Assembly: GCA_024645155.1 (NCBI GenBank)
Contig: JAHEGF010000201.1
Coordinates: forward strand, 1-6,169
DNA: 6,169 nucleotides
Source of the DNA: Phyllobacteriaceae bacterium
Lineage (GTDB): Bacteria; Pseudomonadota; Alphaproteobacteria; Rhizobiales; Rhizobiaceae
Direction of reading: 5' to 3'
Shown: piece by piece, positions 1 through 5,368 of the stretch
Position numbering within the stretch: the first letter of the stretch is position 1
Layout: each line of letters begins with the position of its first letter
The notes under the pieces: model-generated
What the model was told of the DNA's origin: nothing
The model's input: the letters and a program-made list of their open reading frames with translations, nothing else
Database searches by the model: none
Program-made: the position numbers and the translations under genes

Positions 1-544
1 CGTAGCCACAAACACTCGCTGCTGCGCGCGCGATAGGTCCCCTCATAAGGCGGAAACTGTTGGCGTTGGTGATGTGCTTGTTTCCTGTAAGCCGTTCGAT
101 CAGGGCCTTGTATTTACGTGAGGTCAGATCCCGCGCCCGGCTTTGGTGAACATCTCCTTCCGGTTTGCCATACACCACGTCAGCCTGATCGCGAGCCACA
201 ACTTGAAATAGGTCTATTATTCGCGACGGTGGATGTTGAAGATCTTCGTCCAGCGTAACAACCCAGTCGGAAGACGTATGCAATATTCCAGCAATCGTCG
301 TTGGGTGCTGACCAAAATTCCGGGAGAGATGCAAAGCCGATACGTAATCAAAAGACTTTTTGAATTCGTCAATTAACGCAGATGAACCGTCAATTGCACA
401 ATCGTCCACAAAAATTACTTCTTCCAGCCGAATTGGCAAATTATCTTTTTCGAGAGACTTTTTAAAAAGATCAATTTCGTTCATCAATAAAGAAAGATAT
501 TTTTCTCCTCTGTAAACTGGAATTACCGCAGAGAAAGTAATCAT
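1..544 (-). CDS. Glycosyltransferase family 2, DPM1/ArnC-like (N-terminal part, cut by window edge)
   Basis: Family 2 (GT-A fold) glycosyltransferase, likely moving a sugar from a nucleotide donor to a polyprenyl-phosphate or related acceptor at the inner face of the cytoplasmic membrane. The frame is open from the ATG at 542-544 to the left edge, giving 181 residues without the C-terminus. Visible motifs: the N-terminal strand VIPVY (residues 7-11), the nucleotide-binding VDD (46-48) followed by IDGSS, LSRNFGQHPT (73-82), and the metal/donor-binding DEDLQHPP (99-106). RNFGQ and DLQHPP are typical of the dolichol-phosphate mannosyltransferase / undecaprenyl-phosphate sugar transferase branch. 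Any C-terminal membrane helices would lie outside the window, so the acceptor cannot be told. VDDCAIDGS departs from the usual VDDGSTDGS. The start codon has only a weak upstream purine stretch. The 5' half of the gene is AT-rich (about 35% G+C) and the part nearest the window edge is about 55-58%, which suggests mosaic or foreign origin. Confidence 0.9.
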   Translation of the reverse strand, partial: MITFSAVIPVYRGEKYLSLLMNEIDLFKKSLEKDNLPIRLEEVIFVDDCAIDGSSALIDEFKKSFDYVSALHLSRNFGQHPTTIAGILHTSSDWVVTLDEDLQHPPSRIIDLFQVVARDQADVVYGKPEGDVHQSRARDLTSRKYKALIERLTGNKHITNANSFRLMRGPIARAAASVCGY

Positions 545-843
545 TTATCTTGATCCAAACAGTAAAAAATATTTTTCTATATTTTGCCCGGCCTGCAGTC
601 GTTTTCGGTTGAAATCAGACGGATACGTCAGTCAAACTTTTTAAGGCAGACCCATTTCTGGTTCAAGAGACTACCATGTGTTAATTGGCTTGCATTGTCC
701 GAAATTGCCGTTAAGGCTCCAACGAGGGTGATGACGTCAATTCCTCCCTGTTTTCATTCTCTTCAGATGATCGACGACAGCAATATCTCAGTCACGATGG
801 TAATCGATGCTGCGGTGTTGGGCCGGGCATTCCGCAATGGGAA
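545..843. other. Intergenic stretch without a convincing gene
   Basis: About 300 bases between the glycosyltransferase start and the tRNA 3' end. The part next to the glycosyltransferase is strongly AT-rich and holds a 12-bp palindrome, AAAAATATTTTT, at 565-576, so the promoter of that minus-strand gene should be here. I cannot pick a convincing -35/-10 pair. The rest holds no frame with protein-like composition and no ribosome binding site. The one plus-strand frame (584-901) runs through the tRNA in antisense and is not credible. No transposase remnant or repeat was seen. Confidence 0.6.
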
Positions 844-920
844 TGGTGGGCCCGGTAGGACTCGAACCTACGACCAGACCGTTATGAGCGGTCGGCTCTA
901 ACCAACTGAGCTACAGGCCC
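844..920 (-). tRNA. tRNA-Ile2 (anticodon CAU, lysidine-type)
   Basis: A complete 77-nt cloverleaf is read on the minus strand. It has acceptor GGGCCTG pairing with CGGGCCC (one G-U pair), D stem GCTC/GAGC, anticodon stem GACCG/CGGTC with loop CTCATAA, T stem GTAGG/CCTAC with loop TTCGAGT, discriminator A and an encoded CCA (844-846). The CAU anticodon could mean initiator Met, elongator Met or Ile2. Initiator is excluded because position 1 pairs with 72 (G-C) and the anticodon stem lacks the three G-C pairs. C4-G69 and C5-G68 are present, which are known acceptor-stem determinants for TilS in E. coli, and the overall sequence resembles alphaproteobacterial Ile2 genes. The product would therefore read AUA codons once C34 becomes lysidine. 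That identity is inference, while the tRNA itself is certain. It is divergent from the SIMPL gene. Confidence 0.93.
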
Positions 921-1044
921 CACCGGCGCTGAATTAGTCGGTTTTCCCGTGCTATACAAGAAGCAACATCAACAACGCCCCATTGCTTCCACAAATGGCT
1001 GCAACACACATCTGCCTGAAAAACCGCAGCATCAAAGGACTGTC
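921..1044. promoter_or_regulatory. Divergent promoter region, tRNA-Ile2 / SIMPL gene
   Basis: This 124-bp spacer must carry promoters for the tRNA (minus) and the SIMPL gene (plus). The only clear -10-like core is around GCTATACA (951-958), which reads TATACA on plus and TATAGC on minus, so the two promoters may overlap. No well-matched -35 box at 16-18 bp was found for either direction. The regional role is safe, but the exact elements are a guess. Confidence 0.3.
1034..1039 (+). promoter_or_regulatory. Ribosome binding site that sets the SIMPL start
   Basis: AAAGGA lies 5 nt before the ATG at 1045. It supports that ATG over the in-frame GTG at 949, which would put 32 polar residues in front of a clear signal peptide and would start only 28 bp from the tRNA. 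Confidence 0.75.
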
Positions 1045-1770
1045 ATGAACCGGATCAAATTACCACTCATCGCCGCATCGCTTATGCTGGCTCCAGCAGC
1101 AGCCCATGCAGAATCTGTTTCCCCTCGGCAAATCCCGCAAATCCATGTAACCGGCGAAGGTGTCACCGCACTGAAACCCGACATGGCAATTCTGACGCTG
1201 ACGGTCATGCGCGAGGCCGAGACTGCAAGGGCAGCGCTGGACAGCAACAACAAGGCGATGGCTGGGGTGATGTCCGCGATGACATCGGCGGGAATCGCCG
1301 AACGCGACCTGCAGACTTCGAACTTCAATATCAATCCGCGTTATGTCTATCCCAAGAACAATGACGGCAGCACGCCGCCACGTATCGTCGCATACCAGGT
1401 TTCAAACACGCTGACCGTACGCATACGCGACCTTTCATCGGTCGGCGGCATACTCGACAAGTCGGTAACGCTCGGTGTCAACCAGGGCGGACAGGTCGTT
1501 TTCACGAATGATGATCCTTCAGCAGCCATTACCGAAGCCCGCGGCAAGGCAATGGCAGATGCGATTAATCGCGCCAGGACTCTGACAAGGGCCGCAGGCA
1601 TCGGCCTTGGCAGGGTTGTCGAGATTACCGAACAATCGTTTCGGCCGGGCCCGGTACCATTGGCAAAATCGCGGACGATGGCGATGGAGGCTTCCGATGA
1701 GGTTCCAATGTCCGGCGGTGAAAACGACTACCGGGTCAATGTCAGTGTGTCGTTTGAACTCGAGCAATAA
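1045..1770 (+). CDS. Secreted SIMPL domain (DUF541) protein, Brucella BP26/Omp28-like
   Basis: 241-residue periplasmic protein. Residues 1-22 form a signal peptide: Asn/Arg/Lys start, hydrophobic core, and an AHA cleavage motif before Glu23. The rest is one SIMPL domain (PF04402) from about residue 30 to the end. Family-typical stretches are IHVTGEG followed by KPDMAILTLTV, AGIAERDLQTSNFNINPRY, the core VTLGVNQGG, the alpha-helical EARGKAMADAINRA, and the glycine turn AAGIGLGRVVEI. Length and motif order agree with Brucella BP26 (about 250 residues), a periplasmic immunodominant antigen reported to form a channel-like oligomer. The molecular function of the family is unsettled, with envelope or oxidative-stress roles proposed for some members. 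It appears to be transcribed alone: the upstream neighbour is a divergent tRNA and the downstream gene converges across a hairpin. Family call secure, function not. Confidence 0.95.
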   Translation: MNRIKLPLIAASLMLAPAAAHAESVSPRQIPQIHVTGEGVTALKPDMAILTLTVMREAETARAALDSNNKAMAGVMSAMTSAGIAERDLQTSNFNINPRYVYPKNNDGSTPPRIVAYQVSNTLTVRIRDLSSVGGILDKSVTLGVNQGGQVVFTNDDPSAAITEARGKAMADAINRARTLTRAAGIGLGRVVEITEQSFRPGPVPLAKSRTMAMEASDEVPMSGGENDYRVNVSVSFELEQ

Positions 1771-1784
1771 CCGCCAAACACAAA

Positions 1785-1806
1785 CGCCGGCCCGCAAGGG
1801 CCAGCG
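1785..1806 (-). terminator. Hairpin terminator between convergent genes
   Basis: GGCCC (1789-1793), tetraloop GCAA and GGGCC (1798-1802) form a perfect 5-bp stem. After one C/A mismatch it continues with three more pairs (1785-1787 with 1804-1806). Read on the minus strand, the stem is followed by the T-rich TTTGTGTTT, so it best serves the small secreted gene (stop at 1841). On the plus strand there is no U-tract, though it may still help end the SIMPL transcript. Confidence 0.55.
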
Positions 1807-1840
1807 CCTGTGCCACTGGAGGATGATGTAGTCCGGGTAC

Positions 1841-2209
1841 CTAGCGCAGGACCGGGCAATGCGGTGCGCGTGCGAATACGATATAGGAGCGATGTCCGTG
1901 GCGCCGGCCCTTCACACCGATGGTGCGATGATTGACATGGGCAACCCGGGCATGCCGTACGCCCATGCGCTGGGCTTTGTTGACTGCGCGGCGTGGCGAG
2001 CAATGGCGTTCGTAGCGTTCGTAGCGGCCGTGATCGCGGCGGTAGGAGTGGCCTGAATCACCAAAGAACAAGCCAAATCCGCCGTTGCGATAATGGCCAC
2101 CACCGATGTGGATGGACAGGTCGCCCGCATTTGCGGTTGCTGGCAGGGTTGAGATGGCGCCGAGGCCGATCATGACGGAGAGTGCTGCAGTTTTGAATGT
2201 CTTGAACAT
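1841..2209 (-). CDS. Small secreted His/Arg/Gly-rich protein of unknown function
   Basis: 122 residues, product not recognised by name. Residues 1-28 are a clear signal peptide (MFKTFK, hydrophobic core, cleavage ATANA before Gly29), so the mature protein of about 94 residues is exported, probably to the periplasm. The mature part opens with a Gly/His/Tyr/Phe-rich stretch (residues 34-67). After Cys70 comes a more ordered segment, CSPRRAVNKAQRMGVRHARV, then two short strand-like stretches (TIGVKGRRHGHRS and YIVFARAPHCPVLR) with Cys118 near the end. Cys70 and Cys118 are the only cysteines in the mature protein and could form one disulfide. The C-terminal pattern resembles small exported proteins I recall from Rhizobiales genomes, but I cannot name a family. 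AAGGA (2218-2222) lies 8 nt before the ATG and supports the start. It is strongly basic. The gene is single, converging on the SIMPL gene and separated by 222 bp from the next minus-strand gene upstream. Confidence 0.8.
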   Translation of the reverse strand: MFKTFKTAALSVMIGLGAISTLPATANAGDLSIHIGGGHYRNGGFGLFFGDSGHSYRRDHGRYERYERHCSPRRAVNKAQRMGVRHARVAHVNHRTIGVKGRRHGHRSYIVFARAPHCPVLR

Positions 2210-2431
2210 TGTTTTGATCCTTGGTTTGGGACTTCGGGGCTAACCGGCCTTTCAACCGATGCACAGACATTTGCCCATCACGCCTGAACCAACTCAAAAC
2301 CGGTTGTTCATTTTCCATTCATTGCGAATCCCTGTTTTATTTCATACCCTTAGAGGAAAAAATATTTTCATCCGGCCGGCATTGGCCAGATATTCTGTAT
2401 AGCTTTCATGAAATCCGACGTTGCGACAACT
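2210..2431 (-). promoter_or_regulatory. Upstream region of the small secreted gene
   Basis: This 222-bp spacer lies between two minus-strand genes. Its upstream part (2357-2389) holds a terminator-like hairpin for the SnoaL-like gene. The remaining 147 bp should hold the promoter of the small secreted gene, but no good -35/-10 pair stood out. Short frames crossing it on both strands lack protein-like composition. Confidence 0.35.
2357..2389 (-). terminator. Possible rho-independent terminator of the SnoaL-like gene
   Basis: Read on the minus strand, CTGGCC (2389-2384), loop AATGCC and GGCCGG (2377-2372) form a 6-bp stem with one G-T pair. It is followed after about nine bases by six T's (2362-2357). 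It sits 43 bp past the stop of the gene ending at 2432. The gap before the T-run is longer than usual, so confidence is moderate. Confidence 0.4.
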
Positions 2432-2848
2432 TCACGATCGGGACAATTGCCGGGCGAGATCTGCAAGATTGGCATATTCGGTGATACGGCTGATCAGCGG
2501 GCCGTCAAATTCGAAAAACAATCCCGCACTGACCGAAAATCTTTGTCCTGTCGCTGGCGGCAAACCGCTCGTGGCAACCCGGTAGGTTCCGCGCAACGTG
2601 ATTTCCGCAGACCCCCTGGTCGCATCCTGCGCACTCATGATGACCCGATCCGTGCACTCAGGCGAGAACATATGCACAATATCTGCCCGGGCCATCCGGT
2701 AATTGTCATGGCCGATCACACGGTCGCCAAGAAAGGAATCAAAGACGACATCATCGGCGAGCATCGCCAGTAGTGTTTCGGTATCGCCGGCATAGCAGAA
2801 GTCGAGATACCGGGTAATGCGTTGCGCAATCTCATTTCGATCGGTCAT
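2432..2848 (-). CDS. SnoaL-like / NTF2-like family protein
   Basis: 138-residue single-domain protein of the NTF2-like superfamily (SnoaL type), a cone-shaped alpha+beta fold used by small isomerases, hydrolases and ligand-binding proteins. Signs of the fold: an N-terminal helix, ITRYLDFCYAGDTETLLAML, then the DDVVFDSFLGDRVIGHDNYR segment that usually forms the pocket entrance, then strands including SAEITLRGTYRV and SAGLFFEFDGPLISRITEYA, the family's closing motif. No signal peptide, so cytoplasmic. The substrate cannot be deduced. The start is fixed by GAGGAA (2855-2860), 6 nt before the ATG. The frame extends further upstream, but that part overlaps the 3' end of the ycgN-like gene and is not protein-like. 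It lies 70 bp downstream of that gene on the same strand and may be co-transcribed. Confidence 0.9.
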   Translation of the reverse strand: MTDRNEIAQRITRYLDFCYAGDTETLLAMLADDVVFDSFLGDRVIGHDNYRMARADIVHMFSPECTDRVIMSAQDATRGSAEITLRGTYRVATSGLPPATGQRFSVSAGLFFEFDGPLISRITEYANLADLARQLSRS

Positions 2849-2854
2849 TACCTG

Positions 2855-2860
2855 TTCCTC
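2855..2860 (-). promoter_or_regulatory. Ribosome binding site that sets the SnoaL-like start
   Basis: GAGGAA on the minus strand, 6 nt before the ATG at 2846-2848. It rules against the longer in-frame start at 2974, which would overlap the preceding gene by 56 bp. Confidence 0.7.
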
Positions 2861-2918
2861 ACCCGATGCCGGCGTCTGCGCGGTGGACACGGTCGCAACC
2901 GGTAACACGAAACCGCAG

Positions 2919-3365
2919 TTATGGCTCCCGGTCCAGCATATGGGCAAAATAGTCCTCCGGATCGCCAAGATCATCTTCCGATACGGAGATTTTTCCCTTC
3001 ACCGAGATTCCGGCTTCATGAACGCTGGCTGGATCACCGCTGACAAGCGGGTGCCAGGGTTCAAGGCGCTTTCCTTCGGCCAGGAGCCGGTAAGCGCAGG
3101 TGGCCGGCAGCCAGGGTATCGTGCCGACATTTTCAGGCGTCAGGTCGACGCAGTCGGGCACACGGCGCAACCGGTTTTTGTAGTCGGTACAACGGCACGA
3201 ATTGGCGTCAAAAAGCCGGCACCCGACACTGGTCCAGTAGATTTCGCCGGTTTCATCGTCTTCAAGTTTCGCAAGGCAGCATTTTCCACAGCCATCGCAA
3301 AGCAATTCCCATTCGGTATTGCTCATTTCTGCCAGGGATTTGGTTTCCCAGAACTTCTCGCTCAT
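2919..3365 (-). CDS. ycgN: YcgN family cysteine-cluster protein (UPF0260)
   Basis: 148-residue cytoplasmic protein of the UPF0260/YcgN family, with the zinc- or iron-chelating CxxCxxCC domain (PF03692). The cluster is CDGCGKCC (Cys23, 26, 29, 30). Five more cysteines follow (49, 57, 59, 72, 90), giving nine in all, most in family-typical places: VGCRLFD, SCRCTDYKNR, VPDCVDLTPENV, and WLPATCAYRLLAEGK followed by WHPLVSG. Alignment by eye with E. coli YcgN runs from the N-terminal FWETKSLAEMS (FWQSKTLDEMS in E. coli) nearly to the end, which supports the ATG at 3363-3365 although no Shine-Dalgarno sequence is visible before it. The cellular role of the family is not established, and metal binding is inferred from the cysteine pattern. 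Divergent from the OmpA-family gene and 70 bp upstream of the SnoaL-like gene. Confidence 0.96.
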   Translation of the reverse strand: MSEKFWETKSLAEMSNTEWELLCDGCGKCCLAKLEDDETGEIYWTSVGCRLFDANSCRCTDYKNRLRRVPDCVDLTPENVGTIPWLPATCAYRLLAEGKRLEPWHPLVSGDPASVHEAGISVKGKISVSEDDLGDPEDYFAHMLDREP

Positions 3366-3494
3366 ACAGCAGTCTGTTGCCCGCCATTGTAATCGCCGTC
3401 AAGCATCCGCCACAGTTGATGCTTACCAGCAGGCAAGAGCAAGGCGCCGATTGATGCGTTTTGCCAGAAGGGACCATCAAGGATCTACACCGCC
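3366..3494. promoter_or_regulatory. Divergent promoter region, ycgN / OmpA-family gene
   Basis: 129-bp spacer between two divergent starts. On the minus strand TACAAT (3391-3386) is a good -10 match; it would place transcription start about 14 nt before the ycgN ATG, fitting that gene's lack of a Shine-Dalgarno sequence, but its -35 region is poor. On the plus strand TTGATG at 3416 and again at 3451 could act as -35 elements, without a good -10. AAGGA (3479-3483) lies 11 nt before the OmpA-family ATG, slightly far for a ribosome binding site. Confidence 0.45.
3401..3424. repeat. Inverted repeat AAGCATC-N10-GATGCTT (possible operator)
   Basis: Two perfect 7-bp arms (3401-3407 and 3418-3424) are separated by 10 bp, so arm centres are 17 bp apart, close to two helical turns, as expected for a dimeric regulator. 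The right half-site, TTGATGC (3416-3422), recurs in the same orientation at 3451-3457. The element overlaps the likely -35 region of ycgN and lies upstream of the OmpA-family gene, so it could control both. A chance hairpin is possible. Confidence 0.4.
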
Positions 3495-5303
3495 ATGAAA
3501 AATGCACTAACAAAAAACCGCATCAGGCTTGCTGCCGGTACTTCGCTCTCGATCATGTTGATAAGCACAGCCGCGTCAATGCCGGTTTCCAACGACGGTT
3601 CCCGCTACAAGTCGTCCGCCGTGGTATTGGCCCAGGCGGGACAGACCGCTGCCGAACCCGCAGACGATCCGAAGGATCTGAGAAAACATCTCAAGAAAAA
3701 GCAGCGTGACAGTGAAGGCAGCGAAAATACCGGCAGTTCCGCCGCAAACCCGGAAACAAAGCCTGTAGAAGAGGCAGCCCCCACGCAAGCTGAAGTCCAG
3801 CCGACGGCACCAGAACCAGCGCCGGTGCAAACTGAAGTCCAGCCTGTGGCGCCGGCTCCAGCGCCGGATACCCCGCAACCAGTGGAAAAGGCCGAGGAAC
3901 CGAAGCCCGTCGATCAGGCACCCGCAGAGATTACCAAACGCAAACCCAAGGCAATGCCCGAGGCAAAACCCGATCCGGTGACCATTGGCAGCGAAAAGCC
4001 GGAAACCACGAAGGAACCGGCCGATCTCCAGGTCAAAACCGGGAAGAAACCCAAATCCAAAGACCTCAAGCAGTTTCTCAACAAGGCAGAAAAAGGAAAG
4101 GCGGAACAGCCGGTGCAAACCGAAACGGGCGGCGGCGGCGAGGTGGCAAAGCCGGTCGAACAGCCTGCAACAGGCGGCGGTGCCGAGGTCGCAAAACCGG
4201 TTGAAGCTGCTCCCCTGACCGATAGCGCAAAAGAGGCATTGTCGCGCGGCAACGCCGTTCCACCGGCCGGCACTGACACGAATGCAGGTCCTGCAGTCGG
4301 AATGGAGGCGCCGCCGGAGACAGATGCCCTCGCCCAGCCGAATATTTCCATTGGCAAGATCGAGTCCGTGGAAAAGGAACAGGGCGAACGCAAGCGCGAA
4401 CGCAGGCGCTCCGAAAGCCGTGAATCAGACGGCAATGTCGTTGGCAATTTCGGCGGCCGGCTGGTGATCCGGCTCGATAGCGGAGGATTGTCCGTAATAA
4501 ACGAAGACGACCGCGATCGGCGCCTGCATCGCCGGGCACAGGATGTCTATGTCGAGGAGCTGCGTGGCGGCCGTACGCGTGAAACTGTTATTCGTCGCAA
4601 TGGTGTGCGCATTGTCACGATCTACAACCGCCATGGCGACATCATCCGCCGTTCACGCATCACACCTGATGGCCGCGAAACCATACTGGTCTATGTTCCG
4701 CGTGACCGTTGGGACGAAGTCCGTGACTATGGCTATGACGCCGGCAGGGATTTGCCGCCATTACGGCTGTCGATACCGCGCCGGGAATACATTCTTGAAG
4801 CGGAACGCGCGAGCCGTGACGACTATTACCGCTTTCTCAACAGGCCGCCCGTTGAAACGGTAGAGCGTCTTTATTCAATCGATGAAGTCACTCGATCGGC
4901 CCGCATTCGCGACAAGTTGCGCCGCATCGACATGGACACGATCACTTTTGCGTCGGGATCGGCGGCAATCGCGGAGTCGGAAATCGATGAATTGCAGGCA
5001 CTTGGTGATGCAATAGTCCGGCTGCTTGAAGACAATCCCGGCGAAACCTTCCTGATTGAAGGTCACACTGACGCCGTCGGCTCCGAGGCTTCCAATCTAG
5101 TCCTGTCCGACCAGCGGGCCGAATCGGTAGCCGAGGTATTGACTGATTTCTTCAATGTTCCGCCCGAAAACCTGGTAACACAGGGATACGGAGAACGTTA
5201 CCTGAAAATCAACACGCCGGAATCCGAGCGTGAAAACCGCCGGGTCGCGGTTCGGCGCATTACCGCACTGATATCGCCGGTCAACCAGCAGGCGCAAAAC
5301 TGA
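3495..5303 (+). CDS. OmpA-family envelope protein with long Pro/Ala/Lys/Glu linker
   Basis: 602-residue envelope protein that should anchor to peptidoglycan through its C-terminal OmpA-like domain (PF00691). Residues 1-48 look like a signal region: basic start, hydrophobic 12-29, then a candidate cleavage VLAQA before Gly49; earlier cleavage near 29, or retention as a membrane anchor, is possible. Residues 50-310 are low-complexity Pro/Ala/Glu/Lys sequence with two tandem repeat pairs and two Lys-rich helix-like segments (KDLRKHLKKK at 60-69, KDLKQFLNKA at 189-198). Residues 313-415 are an Arg-rich beta-type region, and 453-480 a short linker (VERLYSIDEV). The OmpA domain spans about 482-590: TFASGSAAI, then the ligand-binding EGHTDAVGS (522-530) and SDQRAESV, and NRRVAVRRI, with the Asp and Arg that hold diaminopimelate in known structures. 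There is no N-terminal OmpA beta-barrel. The overall layout matches OmpA-family proteins I recall from Rhizobiales. Confidence 0.94.
   Translation: MKNALTKNRIRLAAGTSLSIMLISTAASMPVSNDGSRYKSSAVVLAQAGQTAAEPADDPKDLRKHLKKKQRDSEGSENTGSSAANPETKPVEEAAPTQAEVQPTAPEPAPVQTEVQPVAPAPAPDTPQPVEKAEEPKPVDQAPAEITKRKPKAMPEAKPDPVTIGSEKPETTKEPADLQVKTGKKPKSKDLKQFLNKAEKGKAEQPVQTETGGGGEVAKPVEQPATGGGAEVAKPVEAAPLTDSAKEALSRGNAVPPAGTDTNAGPAVGMEAPPETDALAQPNISIGKIESVEKEQGERKRERRRSESRESDGNVVGNFGGRLVIRLDSGGLSVINEDDRDRRLHRRAQDVYVEELRGGRTRETVIRRNGVRIVTIYNRHGDIIRRSRITPDGRETILVYVPRDRWDEVRDYGYDAGRDLPPLRLSIPRREYILEAERASRDDYYRFLNRPPVETVERLYSIDEVTRSARIRDKLRRIDMDTITFASGSAAIAESEIDELQALGDAIVRLLEDNPGETFLIEGHTDAVGSEASNLVLSDQRAESVAEVLTDFFNVPPENLVTQGYGERYLKINTPESERENRRVAVRRITALISPVNQQAQN
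3786..3869 (+). repeat. Two 42-bp tandem repeats in the OmpA-family linker
   Basis: Units at 3786-3827 and 3828-3869 encode QAEVQPTAPEPAPV and QTEVQPVAPAPAPD. They share the exact 13-mer CTGAAGTCCAGCC and end in CAGCGCCGG, so this is a recent in-frame duplication at DNA level, not just shared composition. Confidence 0.8.
4125..4214 (+). repeat. Two 45-bp tandem repeats in the OmpA-family linker
   Basis: Units at 4125-4169 and 4170-4214 encode TGGGGEVAKPVEQPA and TGGGAEVAKPVEAAP. The glycine run gives a flexible hinge in each. The DNA copies are similar but more diverged than the 42-bp pair, suggesting an older duplication. Confidence 0.75.
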
Positions 5304-5343
5304 TCGCGGCGCCGGCGATAAAATAACGGGACTGATCAGCAAA

Positions 5344-5368
5344 CCGGCGGACGGTGGCCGTCCGCCGG
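5344..5368. terminator. Perfect 11-bp hairpin between convergent genes (bidirectional terminator)
   Basis: CCGGCGGACGG (5344-5354), loop TGG, and CCGTCCGCCGG (5358-5368) form a flawless GC-rich stem. It sits between the OmpA-family stop (5303) and the SDR stop (5400), where both transcripts must end. There is no real U-tract on plus and only a short T-run (TTT) on minus, so it may work by stem stability or help from Rho. Confidence 0.7.

Noticed and set aside
565..576. AAAAATATTTTT palindrome as an operator or origin element
   Set aside because: Such a pure A/T palindrome is easily produced by chance in this AT-rich stretch, and no second copy was seen.
584..901. Plus-strand reading frame of 105 residues
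   Set aside because: It runs antisense through most of the tRNA, has no ribosome binding site, and its composition is not protein-like.
949..1044. N-terminal extension of the SIMPL protein from GTG at 949
   Set aside because: The extension is polar and would bury the signal peptide. A ribosome binding site and ATG at 1045 give a normal exported precursor.
848..1657. GGGCCCGGTA shared by the tRNA 3' region (848-857) and 1648-1657, considered as an attachment-site duplication
   Set aside because: Only 10 bp, the second copy lies inside the conserved SIMPL coding sequence, and nothing mobile lies between the copies.
2058..2318. Minus-strand frame overlapping the start of the small secreted gene
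   Set aside because: It shares sequence with the secreted gene in another frame, has no ribosome binding site, and the peptide lacks any recognisable feature.
2817..3392. Plus-strand frame of 191 residues opposite ycgN
   Set aside because: It is antisense to a gene with clear family motifs across its whole length, and has no independent evidence.
3576..4447. Long minus-strand frames (180 and 177 residues) opposite the OmpA-family gene
   Set aside because: They are shadows of the biased linker codons. The Phe/Leu/Arg/Gly- or Ser/Pro-rich products have no start signals, while the sense protein has a recognisable domain.
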